Notes: a model not told the origin generated them from the sequence alone. Numbered from the stretch's first letter, positions 1 through 9,542 are shown. The stretch is DNA of 64,000 bases from Geminicoccus roseus DSM 18922 (GCF_000427665.1 NZ_KE386572.1:2380196-2444195), one strand, 5' to 3'. A program made the numbers and translations.

Positions 1-46
1 TTGCAAGCCCTTTCCCGGATGAAGCGATTCAGGGCGGAATGATCGG

Positions 47-1735
47 ATGCGAACGTACCTAGGACGGCTCCCGGCACGAGTGTGGGTCGGCTTGCTGACG
101 ACCACGGCGCTCGTCCTGGTCGCCGGTTCGGGCGAGGCCGCGACGATCGCCGACACCGTCCGTGCAACCATCACCAGCAATCCGGAGATCGGGGTGGTCC
201 GCAACGACCGCCTCGCCGTTGACCAGGAGCTGCAGCAGGCGCGCGCGCTGGGGCTGCCGACCATCGATCTGCGGGTGGCCGGAGGACCGGAATACACCAA
301 CTCGGTCGGAACCCGGGCGCGTGACGACAGCAATGGCCGGTTCCGCAGCGATGCGTCCCTGACCCTGACCCAGCGCGTCTTCGACGGCGGCGCCACCCGC
401 AGCGAGATCGACCGCCAGCTCGCGCGGGTCGACAGTGCCGCCCACCGGGTCCGGGAAGCGGCCGAGTTCATCGCCCTGGACGGAATCCAGAGCCATCTCG
501 ACATCCTGCGCAATCAGGAGCTGATCGCGCTTGCCGACACCAACGTGGCGGACCATCGGCGGATCCTGGGCGAGGTGCGCGACCTCGAATCGGGCGGCAC
601 CACCGGCATTGCCGACGTCCGCCAGGCCGAAGCCCGTCTCGCGGCGGCGGTCGACAGCCTGGAGCAGATCCGCGGTGATCTTGCCAATGCCGGGGCCACC
701 TACCTGCAGGTGGTCGGCATGCCGCCGGTCGATCTGGAACTGGAGATCCCGCCGGTCGAGGCGCTGCCGTCCGGCATGGAAGCGGCGGCCCTGCGTGCCT
801 CGACGTCCAATCCGACCGTGCTGATCGCGGCTTCCGACGTGGACGTGGCCGCCGCCGAGGTCCGGGCCGCCAAGGCCGGCTACTTCCCGCGCCTGAACGT
901 CGAGGCCGGCGCCACCACGGCCGACAACGTGAACGGCCTGGACGGCAGCGACGTGAACGGCCAGGTGCTCCTGGTCATGCGCTACAACCTGTTCCGGGGC
1001 GGGGCGGATATCGCGCAGGAACGCGAGGCGTTCCACCGCCTGAACGAGGCCCGTTCGTCCCTGGCGCGGGTGCGGCGTCAGGCGGAGGAGGACGCGCGCA
1101 ACGCCTACATCACCCTGGCTACCGCCAGGGCCCGGGTGGCGACGCTGCGCGATCAGGTCGAGGCTAACCGCCGGACGCGCGACGCCTACGCAGATCAGTT
1201 CATCGTCGGTCAGCGCACGCTCCTGGACCTGCTCGACGCGGAGAACGAGCTGTTCGTTTCCCGGGTCAATCTGACCACCACGGAATACCAGGAACGGTTC
1301 GCGGTGTACCGCGCCATCACGGTGACTGGTGCGCTCCTGGATACGCTGGGAGTCGACCGGCCGCGCGAGGACATCAACATCGAGCGCACGCCGGAGATCG
1401 TCCACACGCCGGAACGGATCGCCGCAAAGACCCAGCAGCTCTACAGCCCGAGCGCTGAAGCGCGGCCCCTGCGCGGAGCAGAAGCCGGTGAGCCGTCCCC
1501 GCTGCCCGACAATCCCGGGCTGGCCGGCGCCATCGCTCCGGTGGAGGAGGCGACGGCCGATGCGGTGGTCGAGCCGGCGGCTCCTCCGGTCACGGCGGTC
1601 GACACGGGCGATCTGGCGGCGGTGGAGCCGACCGCCGGGCCTGTCACCCCTGCTGCCCCGGCCCCCGCGCCTGCCCAGGGCGGTGCGTCCTACGACGACT
1701 TTGGAAGCTTCTGGAGCGCGATCACCGGAGACTGA
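47..1735 (+). CDS. tolC: TolC family outer membrane efflux protein
   Basis: Outer-membrane channel of a type I secretion or RND efflux system (family knowledge). The 562-residue product opens with a basic, then hydrophobic signal peptide ending near residue 32 (GSGEA/A). Two outer-membrane-efflux repeats of long Ala/Arg/Glu-rich helices follow, roughly residues 35-230 and 240-440. The YNLFRGG motif near residue 320 and GQRTLLDLLDAENEL near 390 are typical of TolC. A Pro/Ala-rich tail (about 465-545) follows the channel and probably has little structure; it makes the protein longer than E. coli TolC. Only 46 bases precede the start, so its upstream partner genes are not visible. The ATG at 47 is chosen because it gives a complete signal peptide. 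Confidence 0.92.
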   Translation: MRTYLGRLPARVWVGLLTTTALVLVAGSGEAATIADTVRATITSNPEIGVVRNDRLAVDQELQQARALGLPTIDLRVAGGPEYTNSVGTRARDDSNGRFRSDASLTLTQRVFDGGATRSEIDRQLARVDSAAHRVREAAEFIALDGIQSHLDILRNQELIALADTNVADHRRILGEVRDLESGGTTGIADVRQAEARLAAAVDSLEQIRGDLANAGATYLQVVGMPPVDLELEIPPVEALPSGMEAAALRASTSNPTVLIAASDVDVAAAEVRAAKAGYFPRLNVEAGATTADNVNGLDGSDVNGQVLLVMRYNLFRGGADIAQEREAFHRLNEARSSLARVRRQAEEDARNAYITLATARARVATLRDQVEANRRTRDAYADQFIVGQRTLLDLLDAENELFVSRVNLTTTEYQERFAVYRAITVTGALLDTLGVDRPREDINIERTPEIVHTPERIAAKTQQLYSPSAEARPLRGAEAGEPSPLPDNPGLAGAIAPVEEATADAVVEPAAPPVTAVDTGDLAAVEPTAGPVTPAAPAPAPAQGGASYDDFGSFWSAITGD

Positions 1736-1934
1736 TGCCGGCCGAGCGAGGAGGAGGCACGCGTCAGCTTTCTCGCTGGGCAAGAAGAGACTCCGGCCAT
1801 CGTCCCGGCTCGGCTCGGGCAGGCTGGACCGTTCCGTCGATCAGGGTTAAGCCGGCTTCCATCCGGGCGTCTGGTCCTTCCCGCACGGCGTGGGCAGGGC
1901 CTCGCCAGCCGACTGCCGAGGGTGAGGGTTCTGC

Positions 1935-3470
1935 ATGGTGATCAGGCCGGTCGCGTTGGTGATCCTCGATGGCTGGGGGGAGCGGGACGACCCGACCGAC
2001 AATGCCGTGAGGCTGGCCAACACCCCGGTCGTCGACCAGATCCGCGCCGCCCATCCGATGACCACCCTGCGTGCCGACGGCAAGGCGGTCGGGCTGCCGC
2101 CCGGCCAGTTCGGCAATTCCGAGGTCGGCCACACCAATCTCGGCGCCGGCCGGATCGTGGTGCAGGACCTGCCGAAGATCACGGAAGCCGCCGAGGACGG
2201 CAGCCTCGCTGCCGACGACCAGCTGCGCGCCGCGGCCGAGGCGGTGAAGGAGGCCGGCGGGCGCTTTCATCTCCTGGGCCTGGTGTCTCCGGGGGGGGTG
2301 CATTCCCACCAGGACCATGCCGTGGCCCTTGCCAAGGCCCTGGCCGGGCAGGGAGTCGAGGTGCTGGTCCACGTCCTGACCGACGGGCGCGACACGCCAC
2401 CATCCTCCGGGAAAGGCTTCGTGGAGAAGCTGGAAGCCGATCTGGGCGAGGCGGCGAAGGTCGCCACCCTGGGTGGCCGCTATTTCGGCATGGACCGGGA
2501 CAACCGCTGGGACAGGGTCCAGAAGGCCTGGCACGCGATCGTGGATGCCGAGGCGCCCCGGGTCGCGAGCGCGGCGAAGGCGCTCGAGGAAGCCTACGGC
2601 ACCGGCAAGACCGACGAGTTCGTCGAGCCGGTGGTCGTCGGGGACTATGACGGCATGCGCGACGGCGATGGCCTTCTGTGCTTCAACTTCCGCTCCGATC
2701 GGGTCCGCCAGATCATGGACGCCTTCGTGGCCCCGGATTTCTCAGGCTTCGAGCAGGAGCGCCGCCCGAAGCTGTCCGCCGCGATCGGGATGACCAGCTA
2801 TTCGAGCAGCCTGGACCAGCAGCTGACCACGCTGTTCCCCCCCGAAACGATGTCCGACCTGATGGGCGAGGTGGTCGCCAAAGCCGGGCTGAAGCAGCTC
2901 AGGGCGGCCGAGACCGAGAAATACCCGCACGTGACGTTCTTCTTTGACGGCGGGGAAGAAAGGAAGCTGCCAGGGGCCCAGTACATCCTCGAACCATCGC
3001 CCAAGGTGGCGACCTATGACCTCCAGCCCGAGATGTCGGCCCCGGGCCTGACCGATCGGGTGGTCGAGGCGATCGGCCACGACCAGCCGGACTTCATCCT
3101 GCTGAACTTCGCCAACCCCGACATGGTCGGGCACAGCGGCAATCTGGAAGCTGCCGTGAAGGCAGTCGAAACCGTGGATGCCTGCCTCGGCCGGGTGCTC
3201 GCCGCGGTCCGGGCGCGCGATGGCGCCATCCTGGTGACTGCCGACCACGGCAATTGCGACGTGATGCGCGATCCGGAAACCGGCAACCCGCATACGGCCC
3301 ACACCACCAACCCGGTGCCGCTGATCCTGGTGGGCGGACCGCCCGGGATCGGCCTGCGCGAGGGCGGTGTCCTTGCCGACGTGGCGCCCACCGTTTTGGA
3401 CCTGCTCGGGGTCCCCAGGCCCGATGCCATGACCGGCAGGTCGCTTCTTTGCCCGTCCAAGGATCCTTGA
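1935..3470 (+). CDS. gpmI: 2,3-bisphosphoglycerate-independent phosphoglycerate mutase
   Basis: Cytosolic glycolytic enzyme interconverting 3- and 2-phosphoglycerate with two Mn ions and a phosphoserine intermediate. Its 511 residues match the family length. The catalytic Ser62 lies in GNSEVGH. Metal and substrate motifs are LDGWGERDD at the N-terminus, TDGRDTPP (about 147), FNFRSDRVRQ (about 250), TADHGNCD and HTAHTTNPVP near the C-terminus. It is the first gene of a gpmI-envC-ctpA run; envC begins four bases after its stop. This order is common in alphaproteobacteria and probably reflects co-transcription rather than shared chemistry. Confidence 0.97.
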   Translation: MVIRPVALVILDGWGERDDPTDNAVRLANTPVVDQIRAAHPMTTLRADGKAVGLPPGQFGNSEVGHTNLGAGRIVVQDLPKITEAAEDGSLAADDQLRAAAEAVKEAGGRFHLLGLVSPGGVHSHQDHAVALAKALAGQGVEVLVHVLTDGRDTPPSSGKGFVEKLEADLGEAAKVATLGGRYFGMDRDNRWDRVQKAWHAIVDAEAPRVASAAKALEEAYGTGKTDEFVEPVVVGDYDGMRDGDGLLCFNFRSDRVRQIMDAFVAPDFSGFEQERRPKLSAAIGMTSYSSSLDQQLTTLFPPETMSDLMGEVVAKAGLKQLRAAETEKYPHVTFFFDGGEERKLPGAQYILEPSPKVATYDLQPEMSAPGLTDRVVEAIGHDQPDFILLNFANPDMVGHSGNLEAAVKAVETVDACLGRVLAAVRARDGAILVTADHGNCDVMRDPETGNPHTAHTTNPVPLILVGGPPGIGLREGGVLADVAPTVLDLLGVPRPDAMTGRSLLCPSKDP

Positions 3471-3474
3471 GCGG

Positions 3475-4680
3475 ATGAACCGGTTGGGCAGCCTCGTTCT
3501 TCTGGCGCTGGGCGTCCTGCTCGCCGGGTTCGTGGCCGCCTCGGCGGCCACGCTGTCGCCGGAAGTCGCCGCCGGGCCGCAAGCGGCGCCGGATTCAGCC
3601 GATCTTGAGGCGGTCGCCCAGCGGATGCGGCGCCTGCATCTTGCCACCATCGGGCTGGATGCGGCCGATGGTCACGCGCGCATGGCGATGGACCGCATGA
3701 CCGCCCTGGAAGATGCCGCCGCCGCCGCGCGTGACGTGCAGGCTGCGCAGGTGCGGCAGGTGCGGCTGGCCGCGGCCGGGGGAGTGGCAGCGGTGATGGC
3801 CGCGCTGCGGGCCGAGGCGGATCCGCGGGCGCGCGCGGCGCGGCGCGCGGCGCTCTCGGTCCGCCGGTTCGCCTGGACGGCGACCGAGCGGGATTGGCGT
3901 GGCGCGCAGGCTTCGGTGGCGCAGCTGGCTGCCACGCGGTTCCGCAACGAGCTCCTGGTGCGCGATCTGGATGAGCGCGCGCTTCAGGTCGCCCGCCAGC
4001 GGGATGCCGTCGACGATCTGCCGCTCGCCGCCGTGGCGATGGCCGCCCGGAACCGCCCCTCCATGCAGGACAGCTTCGCCGTGCAACTGGCCGACATCCC
4101 GTTCGATCAAGTGCCGGTCGGGCTGGGCGAGCCGCAGCTGACCTCCGCGGCCCTGCGCTCCCAGCGTGGGATGGTGATGGGCCCGATGCCGATGCCCTCC
4201 CGAGGTCAGGGACTGCCCTGGCCTCCCCTGGGAGACGTGGCCGCTCAGGGTAGCAACGAAGGCGGGATGGACCAGCTGGACGGCAGCCTGACCGCCTGGA
4301 GCGGGCTGTTGGCCTCGATCCCGGCCACGGGCGATGCGCTCGACCTGGACCGGATGACCGATCGTGGCCTGGTCCTCCAGGCGCCTGCCGGCGGCGCCAT
4401 CGCGGCGCCCGATGCCGGCACCGTGGTGTTCGCAGGATCGTTCCGGAGCTACGGGCAAATCTTGATCATCGACCACGGCAATGACTACCATACGTTGATG
4501 GCTGGATTTTCGCACCTCGACGTTGCCGAGGGTGCGCATGTCCAGGCCGGCGAGCGGATCGGCGGGATGGACCCTGGGTCCAGCGTGCCGGGACGCCTAT
4601 ATGTCGAAGTCCGGCGTCGTGGTGTGCCGGTTGATCCGATGCCGTGGCTTGCGGCTCGCGAAGACAAGGTCCGGGGTTGA
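3475..4680 (+). CDS. envC: EnvC-like murein hydrolase activator (degenerate M23 domain)
   Basis: Periplasmic protein of 401 residues with an N-terminal signal sequence (hydrophobic to about residue 25, ASAA). A long Ala/Arg-rich helical region (about 40-190) and a C-terminal LytM/M23 fold (about 305-395) follow. The M23 part keeps fold markers (GTVVFAGSFRSYG, IIDHGNDYHTL, LYVEVRRRGVPVDP) but lacks the HxH and HxxxD zinc ligands of active peptidases. It should therefore act, like E. coli EnvC, as an activator of cell-division amidases rather than as a hydrolase. Its TGA shares a base with the ATG of ctpA, indicating translational coupling. The central region is less coiled-coil-like than E. 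coli EnvC, so orthology is at family level. Confidence 0.8.
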   Translation: MNRLGSLVLLALGVLLAGFVAASAATLSPEVAAGPQAAPDSADLEAVAQRMRRLHLATIGLDAADGHARMAMDRMTALEDAAAAARDVQAAQVRQVRLAAAGGVAAVMAALRAEADPRARAARRAALSVRRFAWTATERDWRGAQASVAQLAATRFRNELLVRDLDERALQVARQRDAVDDLPLAAVAMAARNRPSMQDSFAVQLADIPFDQVPVGLGEPQLTSAALRSQRGMVMGPMPMPSRGQGLPWPPLGDVAAQGSNEGGMDQLDGSLTAWSGLLASIPATGDALDLDRMTDRGLVLQAPAGGAIAAPDAGTVVFAGSFRSYGQILIIDHGNDYHTLMAGFSHLDVAEGAHVQAGERIGGMDPGSSVPGRLYVEVRRRGVPVDPMPWLAAREDKVRG

Positions 4681-5993
4681 TGACGGCGAGATATCTACGC
4701 TCTGGGCTCCTGATCGGCGGCTCCGTCGCCGTCGGTGTCCTGCTCGGTCAGGTGACGCCTCTGTCCGCGCAGTCGGGCGGGGAGGTGTACCGGCAACTGA
4801 AGCTGTTCGCCGACGTGTTCGAGCGGGTCCGGGCCGACTATGTCGAGGAGGTGCCGGACCAGAAGCTGATCGAGCATGCCATCAACGGCATGCTGACCAG
4901 CCTGGATCCGCATTCCGGCTACCTGGATACCGAGCGCTACCGCGACATGCAGGTGCAGACCCGCGGTGAGTTCGGCGGGCTGGGGATCGAGGTCACCATG
5001 GAGAATGGCCTGATCAAGGTCGTCTCCCCGATCGACGATACCCCGGCTGCCCGGGCGGGTGTCGAGTCGGGCGACCTGATCACCCATATCGACGACGAGC
5101 CGGTCACCGGCCTGGCGCTCTCGGAAGCGGTCGACAAGATGCGCGGTCCGGTCGACACCTCGATCAGGCTCCGCCTCCTGCGCGAGGGCAGCGAGGAGCC
5201 GATCGACGTCACCCTGGCCCGGGCGATCATCAAGATTTCTCCGGTGCGCGCCCATGCCGAGGGCACCGTCGGCTATGTCCGGCTGACCACGTTCAGCGAG
5301 CAGACCGCCAGCGGGATGCGCGACGCCGTCGACAAGATGCGCGAGGAGATGGGCGGGGAGATGCAGGGGCTGGTGCTGGACCTGCGCAATAATCCGGGCG
5401 GCCTGCTGGACCAGGCTGTCGCGGTGTCCGACGCCTTCCTGGACCAGGGCGAGATCGTCTCGACCAGGGGGCGGGACAACGACAACATCCAGCGCTTCAA
5501 TGCCCGCAAGGGCGACCTGCTCGACGGCGTGCCGATGGTCGTCCTGATCAATGGCGGATCCGCATCCGCCTCGGAGATCGTGGCTGGCGCGCTCCAGGAT
5601 CATCACCGCGCCATCGTCATGGGCACCCAGTCGTTCGGCAAGGGCTCCGTGCAGACGATCATGCCGATCTCCGGCCATGGCGCGATCCGGCTGACCACGG
5701 CGCGCTACTACACGCCGGCTGGCACCTCGATCCAGGCAAAGGGCATCACCCCGGACATCGAGGTGCATGCCGCCAGCATCGAGGAGGCCGACGACACCAG
5801 CGGCCGTCGCGAGGCGGATCTGCGGGGACGGCTGCTCAACGAGCAGGGCGAGGAGATCGAGGGCGTCGAGCCTCCGTCGCCGCCGGAAGCCTCCGCGATC
5901 CCGGTGGAGGGCCAGGAGGACTACCAGCTGTCGCGGGCGGTCGACCTGTTGCGAGGAATTGCCCTCTACAGCGCCCGGGGACCGATCGACTGA
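4680..5993 (+). CDS. ctpA: S41 family C-terminal processing peptidase
   Basis: Periplasmic serine protease that processes envelope proteins. I start it at the ATG of the TGATG overlap with envC, giving 437 residues with an N-terminal membrane/signal segment (about 8-30). A reading frame open further upstream would lose this signal. Domains: N-terminal helical cap (LTSLDPHSGYLD, about 72-84), PDZ domain (GEFGGLGIEV to about 180), then the S41 protease core. The Ser/Lys dyad is Ser296 in GGSASASEI and Lys321 in FGKGSVQ, 25 residues apart as in Prc/CtpA. The tail after about 385 is acidic and Pro-rich. A strong hairpin follows the stop. Confidence 0.96.
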   Translation: MTARYLRSGLLIGGSVAVGVLLGQVTPLSAQSGGEVYRQLKLFADVFERVRADYVEEVPDQKLIEHAINGMLTSLDPHSGYLDTERYRDMQVQTRGEFGGLGIEVTMENGLIKVVSPIDDTPAARAGVESGDLITHIDDEPVTGLALSEAVDKMRGPVDTSIRLRLLREGSEEPIDVTLARAIIKISPVRAHAEGTVGYVRLTTFSEQTASGMRDAVDKMREEMGGEMQGLVLDLRNNPGGLLDQAVAVSDAFLDQGEIVSTRGRDNDNIQRFNARKGDLLDGVPMVVLINGGSASASEIVAGALQDHHRAIVMGTQSFGKGSVQTIMPISGHGAIRLTTARYYTPAGTSIQAKGITPDIEVHAASIEEADDTSGRREADLRGRLLNEQGEEIEGVEPPSPPEASAIPVEGQEDYQLSRAVDLLRGIALYSARGPID

Positions 5994-5997
5994 TCCA

Positions 5998-6033
5998 GGG
6001 CAGGCGGAAGGACCTTGAGCCTTCCGCCTGCCC
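5998..6033 (+). terminator. 14-bp hairpin after ctpA
   Basis: GGGCAGGCGGAAGG at 5998-6011 pairs perfectly with 6020-6033 around an 8-nt loop, starting five bases after the ctpA stop. No strong T-run follows, so it is a GC-rich transcript-end hairpin rather than a canonical intrinsic terminator. It marks the end of the gpmI-envC-ctpA unit. Confidence 0.6.
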
Positions 6034-6193
6034 GGTCCTAGCGCTTCAAATAGTCGATAGATTTTATTGATATTCCTGAACCCGTCGGGTCCGTTAGGTT
6101 CCGCCCGCTCGAGCATGTGCGCCATATCGGCCTTTCGCCGGGCAAGTCCCGGTCGTCCGGCCGGGCAGGAACAAGCAAGACGGGCTGATCAAG

Positions 6194-7045
6194 ATGAAGA
6201 TGGCGGACCTGATGGTCGGCGCCGGGCCGTCCGGGCCGAGGCGCGATGTGCTGAAGGCGGCGGCTCTCGCAGCCTTGGTGGCGGGCTTTTCCTCGTTCGC
6301 GGCCGGGACGGTCCTGGCGCAGGACGGGCCGGTTCGGGTCGGCATCATGGCGGGCGAGGACGAGGAAGTCTGGAAGGTTGTCGTCGACGAAGCGGCCAAG
6401 CGCGGCCTGACGGTCGAGACCGTGGTGTTCTCGGACTACACGCAGCCCAACGAGGCGCTGGCGCAGGGCGAGATCGACGCCAACGCGTTCCAGCACGGCC
6501 CATATCTGGATGCCCAGGTTGAGGCGCAGGGCTATGAAATCACTCCCGCCGGCTTCACCGCGCTGTGGCCGATTGGCCTGTACTCGAGGAAGCATGAGAG
6601 CGTGGCGGACCTGCCCGAGGGCGCGACCATCGGCGTGCCGAACGACCCGTCCAACGAGGGCCGGGCGCTGCGCCTCCTGCAGGACCAGGGGCTGATCGTC
6701 CTGGCGGAGGATGCCGGCATCCTGGCCACGGTCGCCGACATCACCGGGAACCCGAAGAACCTGGAGATCACCGAGCTCGACGCCGGGATCGTCGGGCGCG
6801 CCGTCGATGATTTCGACGCAGCGGTCGTGAATACCGACTGGGCGCTCAAGGCCGGGCTGGATCTGGAACAGGATCGCATCGCCCAGGAGTCGATCGAGGA
6901 CAACCCCTACCGGAACTTCATCGCGGTGCGCACTGCGGATCTGGAGGCGTCCTGGGTGGAGCCGCTGGTCGCCGCCTACCAGAACGAGGTGATCCGCGCC
7001 GCGTTCGACCGTGTCTACCGGGGCGCTGGCGTCCCGGCCTACTGA
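6194..7045 (+). CDS. metQ: MetQ/NlpA family methionine ABC transporter substrate-binding protein
   Basis: Periplasmic D/L-methionine-binding component of a MetNIQ importer. The 283 residues have a Tat-like N-terminus (PRRDVLK followed by a hydrophobic stretch) with cleavage near VLAQ, then the NlpA fold. Family motifs are GIMAGEDEE, GEIDANAFQHGPYLD, LPEGATIGVPNDPSNEGRAL and the C-terminal NPYRNFIAVR. Most MetQ proteins are lipoproteins, but no lipobox cysteine is visible here, so this copy is probably soluble. Seventy-four bases separate it from metN. No SAM-type riboswitch was recognised in the 160 bases between the ctpA hairpin and the start. Confidence 0.92.
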   Translation: MKMADLMVGAGPSGPRRDVLKAAALAALVAGFSSFAAGTVLAQDGPVRVGIMAGEDEEVWKVVVDEAAKRGLTVETVVFSDYTQPNEALAQGEIDANAFQHGPYLDAQVEAQGYEITPAGFTALWPIGLYSRKHESVADLPEGATIGVPNDPSNEGRALRLLQDQGLIVLAEDAGILATVADITGNPKNLEITELDAGIVGRAVDDFDAAVVNTDWALKAGLDLEQDRIAQESIEDNPYRNFIAVRTADLEASWVEPLVAAYQNEVIRAAFDRVYRGAGVPAY

Positions 7046-7119
7046 GCCCTCCACTCCTTGAAACCGCAGCGGCCTGTCCATTCGGCCAGGACCGCTGTCT
7101 TGTCTGGCAGCAACGCCTC

Positions 7120-8199
7120 GTGAGCAGCAGCAATCTTTTCCCGGAGCCGCATCCGGGGCCGGCAACGTCTGGGCCGATCGTCCGACTGATCGATGCCGAG
7201 CGGCGCTTTGGAGCCACCGCGGCCCTGAACGGCGTCTCCCTGACGGTTGCGCGAGGGGAGGTGCTGGGCATCATCGGACGCAGCGGTGCCGGCAAGTCGA
7301 CCCTGATCCGCTGCCTCAACGGCCTGGAGCGCGTGGACAGCGGCGTGGTCGAGATCGAGGGGCGCGACATCACCCGGCTGGACGAGCGGCAGCTGCAGCC
7401 GCTGCGCCGGCGCATCGGCATGGTCTTCCAGCACTTCAACCTCCTCTCGTCGAAGACGGTGGCCGCGAATATCGGGCTGCCGCTCAAGATCGCGGGCCAG
7501 CCGCGTGCCCAGCGCGCGGCCAGGGTCACGGAGCTGCTGGATCTGGTCGGGCTCCAGGGCATGGGCGACCGCTATCCTGCCCAGCTGTCCGGCGGGCAGA
7601 AGCAGCGGGTCGGCATCGCCCGCGCCCTGGCGGCGCGGCCCAGCCTGCTCCTGTGCGACGAGGCGACCTCGGCCCTGGATCCGGAGACGACGCGCTCGGT
7701 CCTGGCGCTGCTCCGCGACATCAACCGCAGCTTGGGTGTCACCATCGTCCTGATCACCCACGAGATGGAGGTGATCCGGCGGGTTGCCGACCGGGTGGTG
7801 GTGCTCGATCAAGGGCAGATCGCCGAGCAGGGGCCGGTGGCGGACGTGTTCGCCGACCCGCAGGCCGACACGACCCGCAGCCTGCTGCAGGTCCTGCGCC
7901 CGCAGCTGCCGGCTGACCTGCGGCAGAAGCTGCATCCCACCGCCGGCGCGGAGGCGCTGCTGCATGTCGAGGTCGCGGGCGCGGCTGCGCGCCAGCCGCT
8001 GATCGGCGATATCGGCCGGGAACTCGGCTGGTCGGTGCGTCTGGTCCATGGCGGCATCGACCACGTCCAGGACCATCCGGTCGGCAGCCTGTACCTCGGC
8101 GTGCCCAATGTCGCCGGTGCCGTCGAGAGCGTCACCCGCTGGTTGCAGTCGCGCGCCGCGCGGATCGAGGTGTTGGGATATGTCCCTGCAGATGCTTGA
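7120..8199 (+). CDS. metN: Methionine ABC transporter ATP-binding protein
   Basis: ATPase of the methionine importer, 359 residues from a GTG start. It shows Walker A GRSGAGKST, the Q-loop VFQHFN, signature LSGGQKQRVGIARAL, Walker B LLLCDEATSAL and the H-loop LITHEME. After about residue 275 comes the C-terminal NIL regulatory domain, which binds methionine and inhibits transport in MetN of E. coli (family knowledge). About 25 N-terminal residues precede the nucleotide-binding domain, slightly more than usual. The end overlaps metI by 20 bases, so the two are translationally coupled. Confidence 0.95.
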   Translation: MSSSNLFPEPHPGPATSGPIVRLIDAERRFGATAALNGVSLTVARGEVLGIIGRSGAGKSTLIRCLNGLERVDSGVVEIEGRDITRLDERQLQPLRRRIGMVFQHFNLLSSKTVAANIGLPLKIAGQPRAQRAARVTELLDLVGLQGMGDRYPAQLSGGQKQRVGIARALAARPSLLLCDEATSALDPETTRSVLALLRDINRSLGVTIVLITHEMEVIRRVADRVVVLDQGQIAEQGPVADVFADPQADTTRSLLQVLRPQLPADLRQKLHPTAGAEALLHVEVAGAAARQPLIGDIGRELGWSVRLVHGGIDHVQDHPVGSLYLGVPNVAGAVESVTRWLQSRAARIEVLGYVPADA

Positions 8200-8836
8200 A
8201 CTTTTCCTGCGCGCCCTGTGGGAGACGATCCTCATGACCGGGCTGTCCGGCGTGATCTCCCTGGTGGCTGGCCTGCCGCTGGGCCTGCTCCTGGTGGCGA
8301 CCGCCCGCGGCGGCATTGCGGAGAACCTCTGGCTCAACCGGATCGTCGGGACCCTGGTGAACGGCTTCCGCTCGGTGCCGTTCATCATCCTGCTGGTGGC
8401 GCTGATCCCGGTCACCCGGTTGATCGTCGGCACGTCGATCGGCACCTGGGCCGCCATCGTCCCGCTCTCGATCGCGGCCACACCCTACTATGCGCGCATT
8501 GCCGAGGTGTCCCTGCGCGAGGTCGATCGCGGCCTGATCGAGGCGGCGCGTGCCATGGGCGGCAACCGCTGGACGATCGTGCGCGAGATCCTGGTGCCGG
8601 AGGCGCTGCCGGGCCTGCTGGCCGGCTTCACCGTCACGCTGGTGACGCTGGTGGGCGCATCGGCGATGGCGGGCGCCATCGGTGCTGGCGGGCTGGGCGA
8701 CCTCGCGATCCGCTACGGCTACCAGCGTTTCGAGACCGAGGTGATGGTCGCGGTCGTGGCGATCCTGGTCGTGCTGGTCTGCGGGCTGCAGTGGATCGGG
8801 GACCGGCTGGTCGTGCGCCTGGACCATCGGGCCTGA
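8180..8836 (+). CDS. metI: Methionine ABC transporter permease
   Basis: Inner-membrane permease of the MetNIQ importer, 218 residues with about five transmembrane helices. The start is the ATG at 8180 (MSLQMLELF), inside the end of metN, because upstream sequence in this frame is out-of-frame metN. The EAA loop that docks MetN is visible as EAARAMGGNRWTIVREILVPEALPG (about 115-139). The motif GAIGAGGLGDLAIRYGYQRF is characteristic of MetI. It ends the metQNI operon, and an unrelated acetyltransferase starts 76 bases later. Confidence 0.94.
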   Translation: MSLQMLELFLRALWETILMTGLSGVISLVAGLPLGLLLVATARGGIAENLWLNRIVGTLVNGFRSVPFIILLVALIPVTRLIVGTSIGTWAAIVPLSIAATPYYARIAEVSLREVDRGLIEAARAMGGNRWTIVREILVPEALPGLLAGFTVTLVTLVGASAMAGAIGAGGLGDLAIRYGYQRFETEVMVAVVAILVVLVCGLQWIGDRLVVRLDHRA

Positions 8837-8912
8837 TCGACGTCGGGGACTCCTGTCGGCTCATCCTCGCCGCCGCTATGGTCGCCCCACCATCGAGAGG
8901 GAACGACAGCGG

Positions 8913-9485
8913 ATGATGCGGCGACCTGGAGCCGAGAGCCTCGTGACCCAGCGGCTGATCCTGCGCCCCTGGCGGGAGAGCGACCGCCTGCCGTTTCGCG
9001 AGCTGAACGGCGATCCCGACGTCATGCGTCACTTCCCGCACCCGCTGTCCGCCGAGCGCAGCGATGCGATCATGGATGCCTGGCAGGATCATATCGAGCG
9101 GCACGGCTGGGGCTTCTGGGCGGTGGAGCGCATCCGCGACGGCGCTTTCGTCGGCGCGGTCGGCATCGCCTATGCCAACTTCGCCGCCCCGTTCACGCCG
9201 GCGGTGGAGATCGGCTGGAGGATGGCGAAGGCCTACTGGCGCAAGGGCTACACGCTGGAAGCCGCCAGCCGCGCCCTGGACCATGGCTTCGGCACGCTGC
9301 GGCTGGAGGAGATCGTGGCCTTCACCCTCCCGGCCAACCTGCCGTCGCGGGGGGTGATGGAGCGTCTCGGCATGACCCATTCCCCTGCCGACGATTTCGA
9401 GCATCCCTCGGTCGAGGAGGGGCATCCCATGCGCCACCACGTGCTCTATCGCCTGCGGCGCAAAGACTGGCATCCGCCGGCCTGA
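8913..9485 (+). CDS. GNAT family N-acetyltransferase (RimJ/RimL type)
   Basis: A 190-residue cytosolic acetyl-CoA-dependent acetyltransferase. It begins with the strand typical of the RimJ/RimL subgroup (LVTQRLILRPWRESD) and carries VGAVGIAY, VEIGWRMAKAYWRKGY (acetyl-CoA-binding region, about 97-112) and LPANLPSRGVMERLGM near the C-terminus. A Shine-Dalgarno-like GAGAGGG lies upstream of the ATG at 8913. The substrate cannot be inferred; related proteins acetylate protein N-termini, small amines or antibiotics. It stands alone, with a GC-rich hairpin after the stop. Confidence 0.88.
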   Translation: MMRRPGAESLVTQRLILRPWRESDRLPFRELNGDPDVMRHFPHPLSAERSDAIMDAWQDHIERHGWGFWAVERIRDGAFVGAVGIAYANFAAPFTPAVEIGWRMAKAYWRKGYTLEAASRALDHGFGTLRLEEIVAFTLPANLPSRGVMERLGMTHSPADDFEHPSVEEGHPMRHHVLYRLRRKDWHPPA

Positions 9486-9491
9486 CGAGCA

Positions 9492-9514
9492 GACGGGCGC
9501 CGGTGGCGCCCGTC
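9492..9514. terminator. Hairpin between convergent genes
   Basis: GACGGGCGCC at 9492-9501 pairs with 9505-9514 around a 3-nt loop, between the GNAT gene (+) and the small Lys-rich gene (-). It lacks a T-run on either side but sits where a bidirectional transcript-end hairpin is expected. Confidence 0.45.
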
Positions 9515-9542
9515 GATCGACACCGGTTCGTAGCCCGTCGCG

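Noticed and set aside
59-1783. Long leftward frame (574 codons) opposite tolC
   Set aside because: Arg/Gly/His-rich composition with no domain; it is a GC-driven shadow of a confidently identified gene.
6034-6193. Possible SAM-type riboswitch upstream of metQ
   Set aside because: No SAM-I/II consensus core or pseudoknot partner sequence could be found by eye.
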